Positions 24,301 to 39,089 of a stretch of 64,000 bases of DNA are shown piece by piece. The notes below the pieces were generated by a model that saw only the letters and a program-made list of their open reading frames with translations, did not search any database and was not told where the DNA came from. Source of the DNA: Auanema rhodensis (taxonomy: Eukaryota; Nematoda; Chromadorea; Rhabditida; Rhabditidae); the NCBI GenBank assembly GCA_964057225.1, contig OZ059899.1, positions 18,236,501-18,300,500 of the forward strand. The letters run 5' to 3'. Made by a program: the position numbers and the translations under genes. The first letter of the stretch is position 1, and each line of letters opens with the position of its first letter.

Positions 24301-26921
24301 AAACAGAATCTAAAAACATCTACTTTTTGTGAAATTATTTTGAAATTTTTAGGGAAAATTTTTGTCAAAATGTTTTTGGAAGCAATGTTGAGTGTACATG
24401 GAAACTCAACATACACTAATGCATCATTTTTCAAACGATCATAACTAATTTTTGTATTGAGCGTTTCTCAATGTAGTATAGTGCATTCGATGCGGATTTT
24501 TAAGCTGCGTCGATCTATGTTATCAGATTTGCGCTAGCTTAAAAATACACCGAGATATCAACTGATATAAGTTCACACATATATCCTCGATTTTCACCCT
24601 GAAGAATTAATTTTTTTTTGTTGAATAACATTGTCCATCGTCTTCGCCTTGAAAAAAGGAATCTAAAAACATCTGCTTTTTGTGAAATTATTTTGAAATT
24701 TTTAGGGAAAATTTTTGTCAAAATGTTTTTGGAAGCAATGTTGAGTGTACATGGAAACTCAACATACACTAATGCATCTTTTTTCAAACGATCATAACTA
24801 ATTTTTGTATTGAGGGTTTCTCAATGTAGTATAGTGCATTCGATGCGGATTTTTAAGCTGCGTCGATCTGTGTTATCAGATTTGCGCTATCTTAAAAATG
24901 CACCGAGATATCAACTGATATAAGTTCACACTTATATCCTCGATTTTCAACCTGAAGAATTAATTTCTTCGTTGAATAACAATGTCCATCGTCTTCGCCT
25001 TAAAAAAAAAATCTAAAAACATCTACTTTTTGTGAAATTATTTTGAAATTTTTAGGGAAAATTTTTGTCAAAAAGTTTTTGGAAGCAATGTTGAGTGTAC
25101 ATGGAAACTCAACATACACTAATGCATCATTTTTCAAACGATCATAACTAATTTTTGTATTGAGTGTTTCTCAATGTAGTATAGTGCATTCGATGCGGAT
25201 TTTTAAGCTGCGTCGATCTATGTTATCAGATTTGCGCTATCTTAAAAATGCACCGATATATCAACTGATATAAGTTCACACTTATATCCTCGATTTTCAA
25301 CCTGAAGAATTAATTTCTTCGTTGAATAACAATGTCCATCGTCTTCGCCTTAAAAAAAAAATCTAAAAACATCTACTTTTTGTGAAATTATTTTGAAATT
25401 TTTAGGGAAAATTTTTGTCAAAAAGTTTTTGGAAGCAATGTTGAGTGTACATGGAAACTCAACATACACTAATGCATCATTTTTCAAACGATCATAACTA
25501 ATTTTTGTATTGAGTGTTTCTCAATGTAGTATAGTGCATTCGATGCGGATTTTTAAGCTGCGTCGATCTATGTTATCAGATTTGCGCTATCTTAAAAATG
25601 CACCGATATATCAACTGATATAAGTTCACACTTATATCCTCGATTTTCACCCTGAAGAATTAATTTCTTCGTTGAATAACAATGTCCATCGTCTTCGCCT
25701 TAAAAAGAAAATCAAAAAACATCTACTTTTTGTGAAATTATTTTGAAATTTTTAGGGAAAATTTTTGTCAAAAAGTTTTTGGAAGCAATGTTGAGTGTAC
25801 ATGGAAACTCAACATACACTAATGCATCATTTTTCAAACGATCATAACTAATTTTTGTATTGAGCGTTTCTCAATGTAGTATAGTGCATTCGATGCGGAT
25901 TTTTAAGCTGCGTCGATCTATGTTATCAGATTTGCGCTATCTTTAAAATGCACCGATATATCAACTGATATAAGTTCACACTTATATCCTCGATTTTCAC
26001 CCTAAAGAATTAATTTTTTTGTTGAATAACAATGTCCATCGTCTTCGCCTTAAAAAAAAAATCTAAAAACATCTACTTTTTGTGAAATTATTTTGAAATA
26101 TTTAGGGAAAATTTTTGTCAAAAAGTTTTTGGAAGCAATGTTGAGTGTACATGGAAACTCAACATACACTAATGCATCATTTTTCAAACGATCATAACTA
26201 ATTTTTGTATTGAGCGTTTCTCAATGTAGTATAGTGCATTCGATGCGGATTTTTAAGCTGCGTCGATCTATGTTATCAGATTTGCGCTATCTTTAAAATG
26301 CACCGATATATCAACTGATATAAGTTCACACTTATATCCTCGATTTTCACCCTGAAGAATTAATTTTTTTGTTGAATAACAATGTCCATCGTCTTCGCCT
26401 TAAAAAAAAAATCTAAAAACATCTACTTTTTGTGAAATTATTTCGAAATTTTTAGGGAAAATTTTTGTCAAAAAGTTTTTGGAAGCAATGTTCAGTGTAC
26501 ATGGAAACTCAACATACACTAATGCATCATTTTTCAAACGATCATAACTAATTTTTGTATTGAGCGTTTCTCAATGTAGTATAGTGCATTCGATGCGGAT
26601 TTTTAAGCTGCGTCGATCTATGTTATCAGATTTGCGCTATCTTTAAAATGCACCGATATATCAACTGATATAAGTTCACACATATATCCTCGATTTTCAC
26701 CCTGAAGAATTAATTTTTTCGTTGAATAACATTGTCCATCGTCTTCGCCTTGAAAAAAAATCTAAAAACATCTACTTTTTGTGAAATTATTTTGAAATTT
26801 TTAGGGAAAATTTTTGTCAAAAAGTTTTTGGAAGCAATGTTGAGTGTACATGGAAACTCAACATACACTAATGCATCATTTTTCAAACGATCATAACTAA
26901 TTTGTGTAGTATAGTGCATTC
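21335..26921. repeat. Block 6: tandem 8-monomer unit of 2803 bp, two copies
   Basis: Monomer starts: 21335, 21686, 22039, 22389, 22739, 23089, 23439, 23789; 24138, 24489, 24842, 25192, 25542, 25892, 26242, 26592. All eight starts recur at +2803. Private variants are copied too: ATCTGCTTTTTG, AAAAAGAAAATCAAAAAAC, CACCCTAAAGAATT, GAAATATTTAGGG and AATGTTCAGTG. The second copy ends differently, because its last monomer loses H4 at about 26899 while the first copy keeps it at the matching place. Confidence 0.9.
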
Positions 26922-29900
26922 GATGCGGATTTTTAAGCTGCGTCGATCTATGTTATCAGATTTGCGCTATCTTTAAAATGCACCGATATATCAACTGATA
27001 TAAGTTCACACTTATATCCTCGATTTTCACCCTGAAGAATTAATTTTTTTGTTGAATAACAATGTCCATCGTCTTCGCCTTAAAAAAAAATCTAAAAACA
27101 TCTACTTTTTGTGAAATTATTTTGAAATTTTTAGGGAAAATTTTTGTCAAAAAGTTTTTGGAAGCAATGTTGAGTGTACATGGAAACTCAACATACACTA
27201 ATGCATCATTTTTCAAACGATCATAACTAATTTTTGTATTGAGCGTTTCTCAATGTAGTATAGTGCATTCGATGCGGATTTTTAAGCTGCGTCGATCTAT
27301 GTTATCAGATTTGCGCTATCTTAAAAATGCACCGAGATATCAACTGATATAAGTTCACACTTATATCCTCGATTTTCAACCTGAAGAATTAATTTCTTCG
27401 TTGAATAACAATGTCCATCGTCTTCGCCTTAAAAAAAAAATCTAAAAACATCTACTTTTTGTGAAATTATTTTGAAATTTTTAGGGAAAATTTTTGTCAA
27501 AAAGTTTTTGGAAGCAATGTTGAGTGTACATGGAAACTCAACATACACTAATGCATCATTTTTCAAACGATCATAACTAATTTTTGTATTGAGCGTTTCT
27601 CAATGTAGTATAGTGCATTCGATGCGGATTTTTAAGCTGCGTCGATCTATGTTATCAGATTTGCGCTATCTTTAAAATGCACCGATATATCAACTGATAT
27701 AAGTTCACACTTATATCCTCGATTTTCACCCTGAAGAACTATTTTTTTCGTTGAATAACATTGTCCATTGTCTTCGCCTTGAAAAAAGAAATCTAAAAAC
27801 ATCTACTCTTTGTGAAATTATTTTGAAATTTTTAGGGAAAATTTTTGTCAAAAAGTTTTTGGAAGCAATGTTGAGTGTACATGGAAACTCAACATACACT
27901 AATGCATCATTTTTCAAACGATCATAACTAATTTGTGTAGTATAGTGCATTCGATGCGGATTTTTAAGCTGCGTCGATCTATGTTATCAGATTTGCGCTA
28001 TCTTTAAAATGCACCGATATATCAACTGATATAAGTTCACACTTATATCCTCGATTTTCACCCTGAAGAATTAATTTTTTTGTTGAATAACAATGTCCAT
28101 CGTCTTCGCCTTAAAAAAAAAATCTAAAAACATCTACTTTTTGTGAAATTATTTTGAAATTTTTACGGAAAATTTTTGTCAAAAAGTTTTTGGAAGCAAT
28201 GTTGAGTGTACATGGAAACTCAACATACACTAATGCATCATTTTTCAAACGATCATAACTAATTTTTGTATCGAGCGTTTCTCAATGTAGTATAGTGCAT
28301 TCGATGCGGATTTTTAAGCTGCGTCGATCTATGTTATCAGATTTGCGCTATCTTAAAAATGCACCGAGATATCAACTGATATAAGTTCACACTTATATCC
28401 TCGATTTTCAACCTGAAGAATTAATTTCTTCGTTGAATAACAATGTCCATCGTCTTCGCCTTAAAAAAAAATCTAAAAACATCTACTTTTTGTGAAATTA
28501 TTTTGAAATTTTTAGGGAAAATTTTTGTCAAAAAGTTTTTGGAAGCAATGTTGAGTGTACATGGAAACTCAACATACACTAATGCATCATTTTTCAAACG
28601 ATCATAACTAATTTTTGTATCGAGCGTTTCTCAATGTAGTATAGTGCATTCGATGCGGATTTTTAAGCTGCGTCGATCTATGTTATCAGATTTGCGCTAG
28701 CTTAAAAATGCACCGAGATATCAACTGATATAAGTTCACACTTATATCCTCGATTTTCAACCTGAAGAATTAATTTCTTCGTTGAATAACAATGTCCATC
28801 GTCTTCGCCTTAAAAAAAAAATCTAAAAACATCTACTTTTTGTGAAATTATTTTGAAATTTTTAGGGAAAATTTTTGTCAAAAAGTTTTTGGAAGCAATG
28901 TTGAGTGTACATGGAAACTCAACATACACTAATGCATCATTTTTCAAACGATCATAACTAATTTGTGTAGTATAGTGCATTCGATGCGGATTTTTAAGCT
29001 GCGTCGATCTATGTTATCAGATTTGCGCTATCTTTAAAATGCACCGATATATCAACTGATATAAGTTCACACTTATATCCTCGATTTTCACCCTGAAGAA
29101 TTAATTTTTTTGTTGAATAACAATGTCCATCGTCTTCGCCTTAAAAAAAAAATCTAAAAACATCTACTTTTTGTATAATTATTTTGAAATTTTTACGGAA
29201 AATTTTTGTCAAAAAGTTTTTGGAAGCAATGTTGAGTGTACATGGAAACTCAACATACACTAATGCATCATTTTTCAAACGATCATAACTAATTTTTGTA
29301 TCGAGCGTTTCTCAATGTAGTATAGTGCATTCGATGCGGATTTTTAAGCTGCGTCGATCTATGTTATCAGATTTGCGCTATCTTAAAAATGCACCGAGAT
29401 ATCAACTGATATAAGTTCACACTTATATCCTCGATTTTCACCCTGAAGAATTAATTTTTTCGTTGAATAACATTGTCCATCGTCTTCGCCTTGAAAAAAG
29501 AAATCTAAAAACATCTACTCTTTGTGAAATTATTTTGAAATTTTCAGGGAAAATTTTTGTCAAAAAGTTTTTGGAAGCAATGTTGAGTGTACATGGAAAC
29601 TCAACATACACTAATGCATCATTTTTCAAACGATCATAACTAATTTTTGTATTGAGGGTTTCTCAATGTAGTATAGTGCATTCGATGCGGATTTTTAAGC
29701 TGCGTCGATCTGTGTTATCAGATTTGCGCTAGCTTAAAAATGCACCGAGATATCAACTGATATAAGTTCACACTTATATCCTCGATTTTCAACCTGAAGA
29801 ATTAATTTCTTCGTTGAATAACAATGTCCATCGTCTTTGCCTTAAAAAAAAAATCTAAAAACATCTACTTTTTGTGAAATTATTTTGAAATTTTTAGGGA

Positions 29901-32900
29901 AAATTTTTGTCAAAAAGTTTTTGGAAGCAATGTTGAGTGTACATGGAAACTCAACATACACTAATGCATCATTTTTCAAACGATCATAACTAATTTTTGT
30001 ATTGAGCGTTTCTCAATGTAGTATAGTGCATTCGATGCGGATTTTTAAGCTGCGTCGATCTATGTTATCAGATTTGCGCTATCTTAAAAATGCACCGAGA
30101 TATCAACTGATATAAGTTCACACTTATATCCTCGATTTTCAACCTGAAGAATTAATTTTTTTGTTGAATAACATTGTCCATCGTTTTCGCCTTGAAAAAA
30201 GAAATCTAAAAACATCTACTTTTTGTAAAATTATTTTGAAATTTTTAGGGAAAATTTTTGTCAAAATGTTTTTGGAAGCAATGTTGAGTGTACATGGAAA
30301 CTCAACATACACTAATGCATCATTTTTCAAACGATCATAACTAATTTTTGTATTGAGCGTTTCTCAATGTAGTATAGTGCATTCGATGCGGATTTTTAAG
30401 CTGCGTCGATCTATGTTATCAGATTTGCGCTATCTTTAAAATGCACCGATATATCAACTGATATAAGTTCACACTTATATCCTCGATTTTCACCCTGAAG
30501 AATTAATTTTTTTGTTGAATAACATTGTCCATCGTCTTCACCTTGAAAAAAGGAATCTAAAAACATCTACTTTTTGTAAAATTATTTTGAAATTTTTAGG
30601 GAAAATTTTTGTCAAAATGTTTTTGGAAGCAATGTTGAGTGTACATGGAAACTCAACATACACTAATGCATCATTTTTCAAACGATCATAACTAATTTTC
30701 GTATTAAGCGTTTCTCAATGTAGTATAGTGCATTCGATGCGGATTTTTAAGCTGCGTCGATCTATGTTATCAGATTTGCGCTATCTTAAAAATGCACCGA
30801 TATATCAACTGATATAAGTTCACACTTATATCCTCGATTTTCACCCTGAAGAATTAATTTTTTTGTTGAATAACATTGTCCATCGTCTTCACCTTGAAAA
30901 AAGAAATCTAAAAACATCTACTTTTTGTGAAATTATTTTAAAATTTTTAGGGAAAATTTTTGTCAAAAAGTTTTTGGAAGCAATGTTGAGTGTACATGGA
31001 AACTCAACATACACTAATGCATCATTTTTCAAACGATCATAACTAGTTTTTGTATTGAGCGTTTCTCAATGTAGTATAGTGCATTCGATGCGGATTTTTA
31101 AGCTGCGTCGATCTATGTTATCAGATTTGCGCTATCTTAAAAATGCACCGAGATATCAACTGATATAAGTTCACACTTATATCCTCGATTTTCAACCTGA
31201 AGAATTAATTTCTTCGTTGAATAACAATGTCCATCGTCTTCGCCTTAAAAAAAAAATCTAAAAACATCTACTTTTTGTGAAATTATTTTGAAATATTTAG
31301 GGAAAATTTTTGTCAAAAAGTTTTTGGAAGCAATGTTGAGTGTACATGGAAACTCAACATACACTAATGCATCATTTTTCAAACGATCATAACTAATTTT
31401 TGTATTGAGCGTTTCTCAATGTAGTATAGTGCATTCGATGCGGATTTTTAAGCTGCGTCGATCTATGTTATCAGATTTGCGCTATCTTTAAAATGCACCG
31501 ATATATCAACTGATATAAGTTCACACTTATATCCTCGATTTTCACCCTGAAGAATTAATTTTTTTGTTGAATAACAATGTCCATCGTCTTCGCCTTAAAA
31601 AAAAAATCTAAAAACATCTACTTTTTGTGAAATTATTTCGAAATTTTTAGGGAAAATTTTTGTCAAAAAGTTTTTGGAAGCAATGTTCAGTGTACATGGA
31701 AACTCAACATACACTAATGCATCATTTTTCAAACGATCATAACTAATTTTTGTATTGAGCGTTTCTCAATGTAGTATAGTGCATTCGATGCGGATTTTTA
31801 AGCTGCGTCGATCTATGTTATCAGATTTGCGCTATCTTTAAAATGCACCGATATATCAACTGATATAAGTTCACACTTATATCCTCGATTTTCACCCTGA
31901 AGAATTAATTTTTTTGTTGAATAACAATGTCCATCGTCTTCGCCTTAAAAAAAAATCTAAAAACATCTACTTTTTGTGAAATTATTTTGAAATTTTTAGG
32001 GAAAATTTTTGTCAAAAAGTTTTTGGAAGCAATGTTGAGTGTACATGGAAACTCAACATACACTAATGCATCATTTTTCAAACGATCATAACTAATTTGT
32101 GTAGTATAGTGCATTCGATGCGGATTTTTAAGCTGCGTCGATCTATGTTATCAGATTTGCGCTATCTTTAAAATGCACCGATATATCAACTGATATAAGT
32201 TCACACTTATATCCTCGATTTTCACCCTGAAGAATTAATTTTTTTGTTGAATAACAATGTCCATCGTCTTCGCCTTAAAAAAAAAATCTAAAAACATCTA
32301 CTTTTTGTGAAATTATTTTGAAATTTTTAGGGAAAATTTTTGTCAAAAAGTTTTTGGAAGCAATGTTGAGTGTACATGGAAACTCAACATACACTAATGC
32401 ATCATTTTTCAAACGATCATAACTAATTTTTGTATTGAGCGTTTCTCAATGTAGTATAGTGCATTCGATGCGGATTTTTAAGCTGCGTCGATCTATGTTA
32501 TCAGATTTGCGCTATCTTAAAAATGCACCGAGATATCAACTGATATAAGTTCACACTTATATCCTCGATTTTCAACCTGAAGAATTAATTTCTTCGTTGA
32601 ATAACAATGTCCATCGTCTTCGCCTTAAAAAAAAAATCTAAAAACATCTACTTTTTGTGAAATTATTTTGAAATTTTTAGGGAAAATTTTTGTCAAAAAG
32701 TTTTTGGAAGCAATGTTGAGTGTACATGGAAACTCAACATACACTAATGCATCATTTTTCAAACGATCATAACTAATTTTTGTATTGAGCGTTTTTCAAT
32801 GTAGTATAGTGCATTCGATGCGGATTTTTAAGCTGCGTCGATCTATGTTATCAGATTTGCGCTATCTTTAAAATGCACCGATATATCAACTGATATAAGT

Positions 32901-35900
32901 TCACACTTATATCCTCGATTTTCACCCTGAAGAACTATTTTTTTCGTTGAATAACATTGTCCATTGTCTTCGCCTTGAAAAAAGAAATCTAAAAACATCT
33001 ACTCTTTGTGAAATTATTTTGAAATTTTTAGGGAAAATTTTTGTCAAAAAGTTTTTGGAAGCAATGTTGAGTGTACATGGAAACTCAACATACACTAATG
33101 CATCATTTTTCAAACGATCATAACTAATTTGTGTAGTATAGTGCATTCGATGCGGATTTTTAAGCTGCGTCGATCTATGTTATCAGATTTGCGCTATCTT
33201 TAAAATGCACCGATATATCAACTGATATAAGTTCACACTTATATCCTCGATTTTCACCCTGAAGAATTAATTTTTTTGTTGAATAACAATGTCCATCGTC
33301 TTCGCCTTAAAAAAAAAATCTAAAAACATCTACTTTTTGTGAAATTATTTTGAAATTTTTACGGAAAATTTTTGTCAAAAAGTTTTTGGAAGCAATGTTG
33401 AGTGTACATGGAAACTCAACATACACTAATGCATCATTTTTCAAACGATCATAACTAATTTTTGTATCGAGCGTTTCTCAATGTAGTATAGTGCATTCGA
33501 TGCGGATTTTTAAGCTGCGTCGATCTATGTTATCAGATTTGCGCTATCTTAAAAATGCACCGAGATATCAACTGATATAAGTTCACACTTATATCCTCGA
33601 TTTTCAACCTGAAGAATTAATTTCTTCGTTGAATAACAATGTCCATCGTCTTCGCCTTAAAAAAAAATCTAAAAACATCTACTTTTTGTGAAATTATTTT
33701 GAAATTTTTAGGGAAAATTTTTGTCAAAAAGTTTTTGGAAGCAATGTTGAGTGTACATGGAAACTCAACATACACTAATGCATCATTTTTCAAACGATCA
33801 TAACTAATTTTATTATCGAGCGTTTCTCAATGTAGTATAGTGCATTCGATGCGGATTTTTAAGCTGCGTCGATCTATGTTATCAGATTTGCGCTAGCTTA
33901 AAAATGCACCGAGATATCAACTGATATAAGTTCACACTTATATCCTCGATTTTCAACCTGAAGAATTAATTTCTTCGTTGAATAACAATGTCCATCGTCT
34001 TCGCCTTAAAAAAAAAATCTAAAAACATCTACTTTTTGTGAAATTATTTTGAAATTTTTAGGGAAAATTTTTGTCAAAAAGTTTTTGGAAGCAATGTTGA
34101 GTGTACATGGAAACTCAACATACACTAATGCATCATTTTTCAAACGATCATAACTAATTTGTGTAGTATAGTGCATTCGATGCGGATTTTTAAGCTGCGT
34201 CGATCTATGTTATCAGATTTGCGCTATCTTTAAAATGCACCGATATATCAACTGATATAAGTTCACACTTATATCCTCGATTTTCACCCTGAAGAATTAA
34301 TTTTTTTGTTGAATAACAATGTCCATCGTCTTCGCCTTAAAAAAAAAATCTAAAAACATCTACTTTTTGTGAAATTATTTTGAAATTTTTACGGAAAATT
34401 TTTGTCAAAAAGTTTTTGGAAGCAATGTTGAGTGTACATGGAAACTCAACATACACTAATGCATCATTTTTCAAACGATCATAACTAATTTTTGTATCGA
34501 GCGTTTCTCAATGTAGTATAGTGCATTCGATGCGGATTTTTAAGCTGCGTCGATCTATGTTATCAGATTTGCGCTATCTTAAAAATGCACCGAGATATCA
34601 ACTGATATAAGTTCACACTTATATCCTCGATTTTCACCCTGAAGAATTAATTTTTTCGTTGAATAACATTGTCCATCGTCTTCGCCTTGAAAAAAGAAAT
34701 CTAAAAACATCTACTCTTTGTGAAATTATTTTGAAATTTTCAGGGAAAATTTTTGTCAAAAAGTTTTTGGAAGCAATGTTGAGTGTACATGGAAACTCAA
34801 CATACACTAATGCATCATTTTTCAAACGATCATAACTAATTTTTGTATTGAGGGTTTCTCAATGTAGTATAGTGCATTCGATGCGGATTTTTAAGCTGCG
34901 TCGATCTGTGTTATCAGATTTGCGCTATCTTAAAAATGCACCGAGATATCAACTGATATAAGTTCACACTTATATCCTCGATTTTCAACCTGAAGAATTA
35001 ATTTCTTCGTTGAATAACAATGTCCATCGTCTTCGCCTTAAAAAAAAAATCTAAAAACATCTACTTTTTGTGAAATTATTTTGAAATTTTTAGGGAAAAT
35101 TTTTGTCAAAAAGTTTTTGGAAGCAATGTTGAGTGTACATGGAAACTCAACATACACTAATGCATCATTTTTCAAACGATCATAACTAATTTTTGTATTG
35201 AGCGTTTCTCAATGTAGTATAGTGCATTCGATGCGGATTTTTAAGCTGCGTCGATCTATGTTATCAGATTTGCGCTATCTTAAAAATGCACCGAGATATC
35301 AACTGATATAAGTTCACACTTATATCCTCGATTTTCAACCTGAAGAATTAATTTTTTTGTTGAATAACATTGTCCATCGTTTTCGCCTTGAAAAAAGAAA
35401 TCTAAAAACATCTACTTTTTGTAAAATTATTTTGAAATTTTTAGGGAAAATTTTTGTCAAAATGTTTTTGGAAGCAATGTTGAGTGTACATGGAAACTCA
35501 ACATACACTAATGCATCATTTTTCAAACGATCATAACTAATTTTTGTATTGAGCGTTTCTCAATGTAGTATAGTGCATTCGATGCGGATTTTTAAGCTGC
35601 GTCGATCTATGTTATCAGATTTGCGCTATCTTTAAAATGCACCGATATATCAACTGATATAAGTTCACACTTATATCCTCGATTTTCACCCTGAAGAATT
35701 AATTTTTTTGTTGAATAACATTGTCCATCGTCTTCACCTTGAAAAAAGGAATCTAAAAACATCTACTTTTTGTAAAATTATTTTGAAATTTTTAGGGAAA
35801 ATTTTTGTCAAAATGTTTTTGGAAGCAATGTTGAGTGTACATGGAAACTCAACATACACTAATGCATCATTTTTCAAACGATCATAACTAATTTTTGTAT

Positions 35901-36838
35901 TGAGCGTTTCTCAATGTAGTATAGTGCATTCGATGCGGATTTTTAAGCTGCGTCGATCTATGTTATCAGATTTGCGCTATCTTAAAAATGCACCGATATA
36001 TCAACTGATATAAGTTCACACTTATATCCTCGATTTTCACCCTGAAGAATTAATTTTTTTGTTGAATAACATTGTCCATCGTCTTCACCTTGAAAAAAGG
36101 AATCTAAAAACATCTACTTTTTGTGAAATTATTTTGAAATTTTTAGGGAAAATTTTTGTCAAAAAGTTTTTGGAAGCAATGTTGAGTGTACATGCAAACT
36201 CAACATACACTAATGCATCATTTTTCAAACGATCATAACTAATTTTCGTATTAAGCGTTTCTCAATGTAGTATAGTGCATTCGATGCGGATTTTTAAGCT
36301 GCGTCGATCTATGTTATCAGATTTGCGCTATCTTAAAAATGCACCGATATATCAACTGATATAAGTTCACACTTATATCCTCGATTTTCACCCTGAAGAA
36401 TTAATTTTTTTGTTGAATAACATTGTCCATCGTCTTCACCTTGAAAAAAGAAATCTAAAAACATCTACTTTTTGTGAAATTATTTTGAAATTTTTAGGGA
36501 AAATTTTTGTCAAAAAGTTTTTGGAAGCAATGTTGAGTGTACATGGAAACTCAACATACACTAATGCATCATTTTTCAAACGATCATAACTAGTTTTTGT
36601 ATTGAGCGTTTCTCAATGTAGTATAGTGCATTCGATGCGGATTTTTAAGCTGCGTCGATCTATGTTATCAGATTTGCGCTATCTTAAAAATGCACCGAGA
36701 TATCAACTGATATAAGTTCACACTTATATCCTCGATTTTCAACCTGAAGAATTAGTTTCTTCGTTGAATAACAATGTCCATCGTCTTCGCCTTAAAAAAA
36801 AAATCTAAAAACATCTACTTTTTGTGAAATTATTTTGA
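26098..36838. repeat. Block 7: tandem duplication of about 5.2 kb
   Basis: Monomer starts in unit 1: 26242, 26592, 26922, 27271, 27621, 27953, 28303, 28652, 28983, 29333, 29684, 30034, 30385, 30736, 31087. In unit 2: 31437, 31787, 32117, 32467, 32817, 33149, 33499, 33848, 34179, 34529, 34880, 35230, 35581, 35932, 36283, 36634. The shift is 5195-5196 bp until about 35.9 kb, where unit 2 has one extra monomer. Shared private marks include GAACTATTTTTTTCG and CCATTGTCTTCG (27.7 and 32.9 kb) and AACTAGTTTTTG (31046 and 36592). The internal join lies between about 31222 and 31293. Confidence 0.85.
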
Positions 36839-39089
36839 AATTTTTAGGGAAAATTTTTGTCAAAAAGTTTTTGGAAGCAATGTTGAGTGTACATGGAAAC
36901 TCAACGTACACTAATGCATCATTTTTCAAACGATCATAACTAATTTTTGTATTGAGCGTTTCTCAATGTAGTATAGTGCATTCGATGCGGATTTTTAAGC
37001 TGCGTCGATCTATGTTATCAGATTTGCGCTATCTGAAAAATGCACCGAGATATCAACTGATATAAGTTCACACTTATATCCTCGATTTTCAACCTGAAGA
37101 ATTAATTTTTTTGTTGAATAACATTGTCCATCGTTTTCGCCTTGAAAAAAGAAATCTAAAAACATCTACTTTTTGTAAAATTATTTTGAAATTTTTAGGG
37201 AAAATTTTTGTCAAAATGTTTTTGGAAGCAATGTTGAGTGTACATGGAAACTCAACATACACTAATGCATCATTTTTCAAACGATCATAACTAATTTTTG
37301 TATTGAGCGTTTCTCAATGTAGTATAGTGCATTCGATGCGGATTTTTAAGCTGCGTCGATCTATGTTATCAGATTTGCGCTATCTTAAAAATGCACCGAT
37401 ATATCAACTGATATAAGTTCACACTTATATCCTCGATTTTCACCCTGAAGAATTAATTTTTTTGTTGAATAACATTGTCCATCGTCTTCACCTTGAAAAA
37501 AGGAATCTAAAAACATCTACTTTTTGTAAAATTATTTTGAAATTTTTAGGGAAAATTTTTGTCAAAATGTTTTTGGAAGCAATGTTGAGTGTACATGGAA
37601 ACTCAACACACACTAATGCATCATTTTTCAAACGATCATAACTAATTTTCGTATTAAGCGTTTCTCAATGTAGTATAGTGCATTCGATGCGGATTTTTAA
37701 GCTGCGTCGATCTGTGTTATCAGATTTGCGCTAGCTTAAAAATGCACCGAGATATCAACTGAAATAAGTTAACACATATATCCTCGATTTTCACCCTGAA
37801 GAATTAATTTTTTTGTTGAATAACATTGTCCATCGTCTTCGCCTTGAAAAAAGGAATCTAAAAACATCTACTTTTTGTGAAATTATTTTGAAATTTTTAG
37901 GGAAAATTTTTGTCAAAATGTTTTTGGAAGCAATGTTGAGTGTACATGGAAACTCAACATACACTAATACATCATTTTTTAAACGATCATAACTAATTTT
38001 TGTATTGAGGGTTTCTCAATGTCGTATAATGCATTCGATGCGGATTTTTAAGCTGCGTCGATCTGTGTTATCAGATTTGCGCTATCTTTAAAATGCACCG
38101 AGATATCAACTGATATAAGTTCACACTTATATCCTCGATTTTCACCCTGAAAAATTGATTTTTTCGTTGAATAACATTGTCCATCGTCTTTGCCTTGAAA
38201 AAAGGAATCTAAAAACATCTAATTTTTGTGAAATTATTTCGAAATTTTTAGGTAAAATTTTTGTCAAAATGTTTTTGGAAGCAATGTTGAGTGTACATGG
38301 AAACTCAACATACACTAATGCATCATTTTTCAAACGATCATGACTAATTTTTGTATTGAGCGTTTCTCAATGTAGTATAGTGCATTCGATGCGGATTTTT
38401 AAGCTGCGTCGATCTGTGTTATCAGATTTGCGCTAGCTTAAAAATGCACCGAGATATCAACTGAAATAAGTTAACACATATATCCTCGATTTTCACCATG
38501 AAGAATTAATTTTTTTGTTGAATAACATTGTCCATCGTCTTCGCCTTGAAAAAAGGAATCTAAAAACATCTACTTTTTGTGAAATTATTTTGAAATTTTT
38601 AGGGAAAATTTTTGTCAAAATGTTTTTGGAAGCAATGTTGAGTGTACATGGAAACTCAACATACACTAATACATCATTTTTTAAACGATCATAACTAATT
38701 TTTGTATTGAGCGTTTCTCAATGTAGTATAGTGCATTCGATGCGGATTTTTAAGCTGCGTCGATCTATGTTATCAGATTTGCGCTATCTTAAAAATGCAC
38801 CGATATATCAACTGATATAAGTTCACACTTATATCCTCGATTTTCACCCTGAAGAATTAATTTTTTTGTTGAATAACATTGTCCATCGTCTTCACCTTGA
38901 AAAAAGGAATCTAAAAACATCTACTTTTTGTGAAATTATTTTGAAATTTTTAGGGAAAATTTTTGTCAAAAAGTTTTTGGAAGCAATGTTGAGTGTACAT
39001 GGAAACTCAACATACACTAATGCATCATTTTTCAAACGATCATAACTAATTTTCGTATTAAGCGTTTCTCAATGTAGTATAGTGCATTC
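36839..39089. repeat. Block 8: mixed monomers including the first divergent subtype Z
   Basis: Monomer starts: 36984, 37335, 37686, 38037, 38388, 38739. The monomer at 38037 is the most divergent subtype in the array: CTGAAAAATTGATTTTTTCG, CATCTAATTTTTG, ATTTCGAAATTTTTAGG, GGTAAAATT and GATCATGAC. It is preceded by a P monomer ending in AATACATC, ATTTTTTAAACG and CAATGTCGTATAATG, the last base change being private to this place and its copy at 48.2 kb. Confidence 0.85.

Noticed and set aside
38155-38343. Plus-strand 62-residue frames in Z monomers (38155, 48304, 53566, 54970)
   Set aside because: All four are copies of one monomer, and the frame exists because GAATTAA became AAATTGA in this subtype. 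There is no independent evidence of coding.
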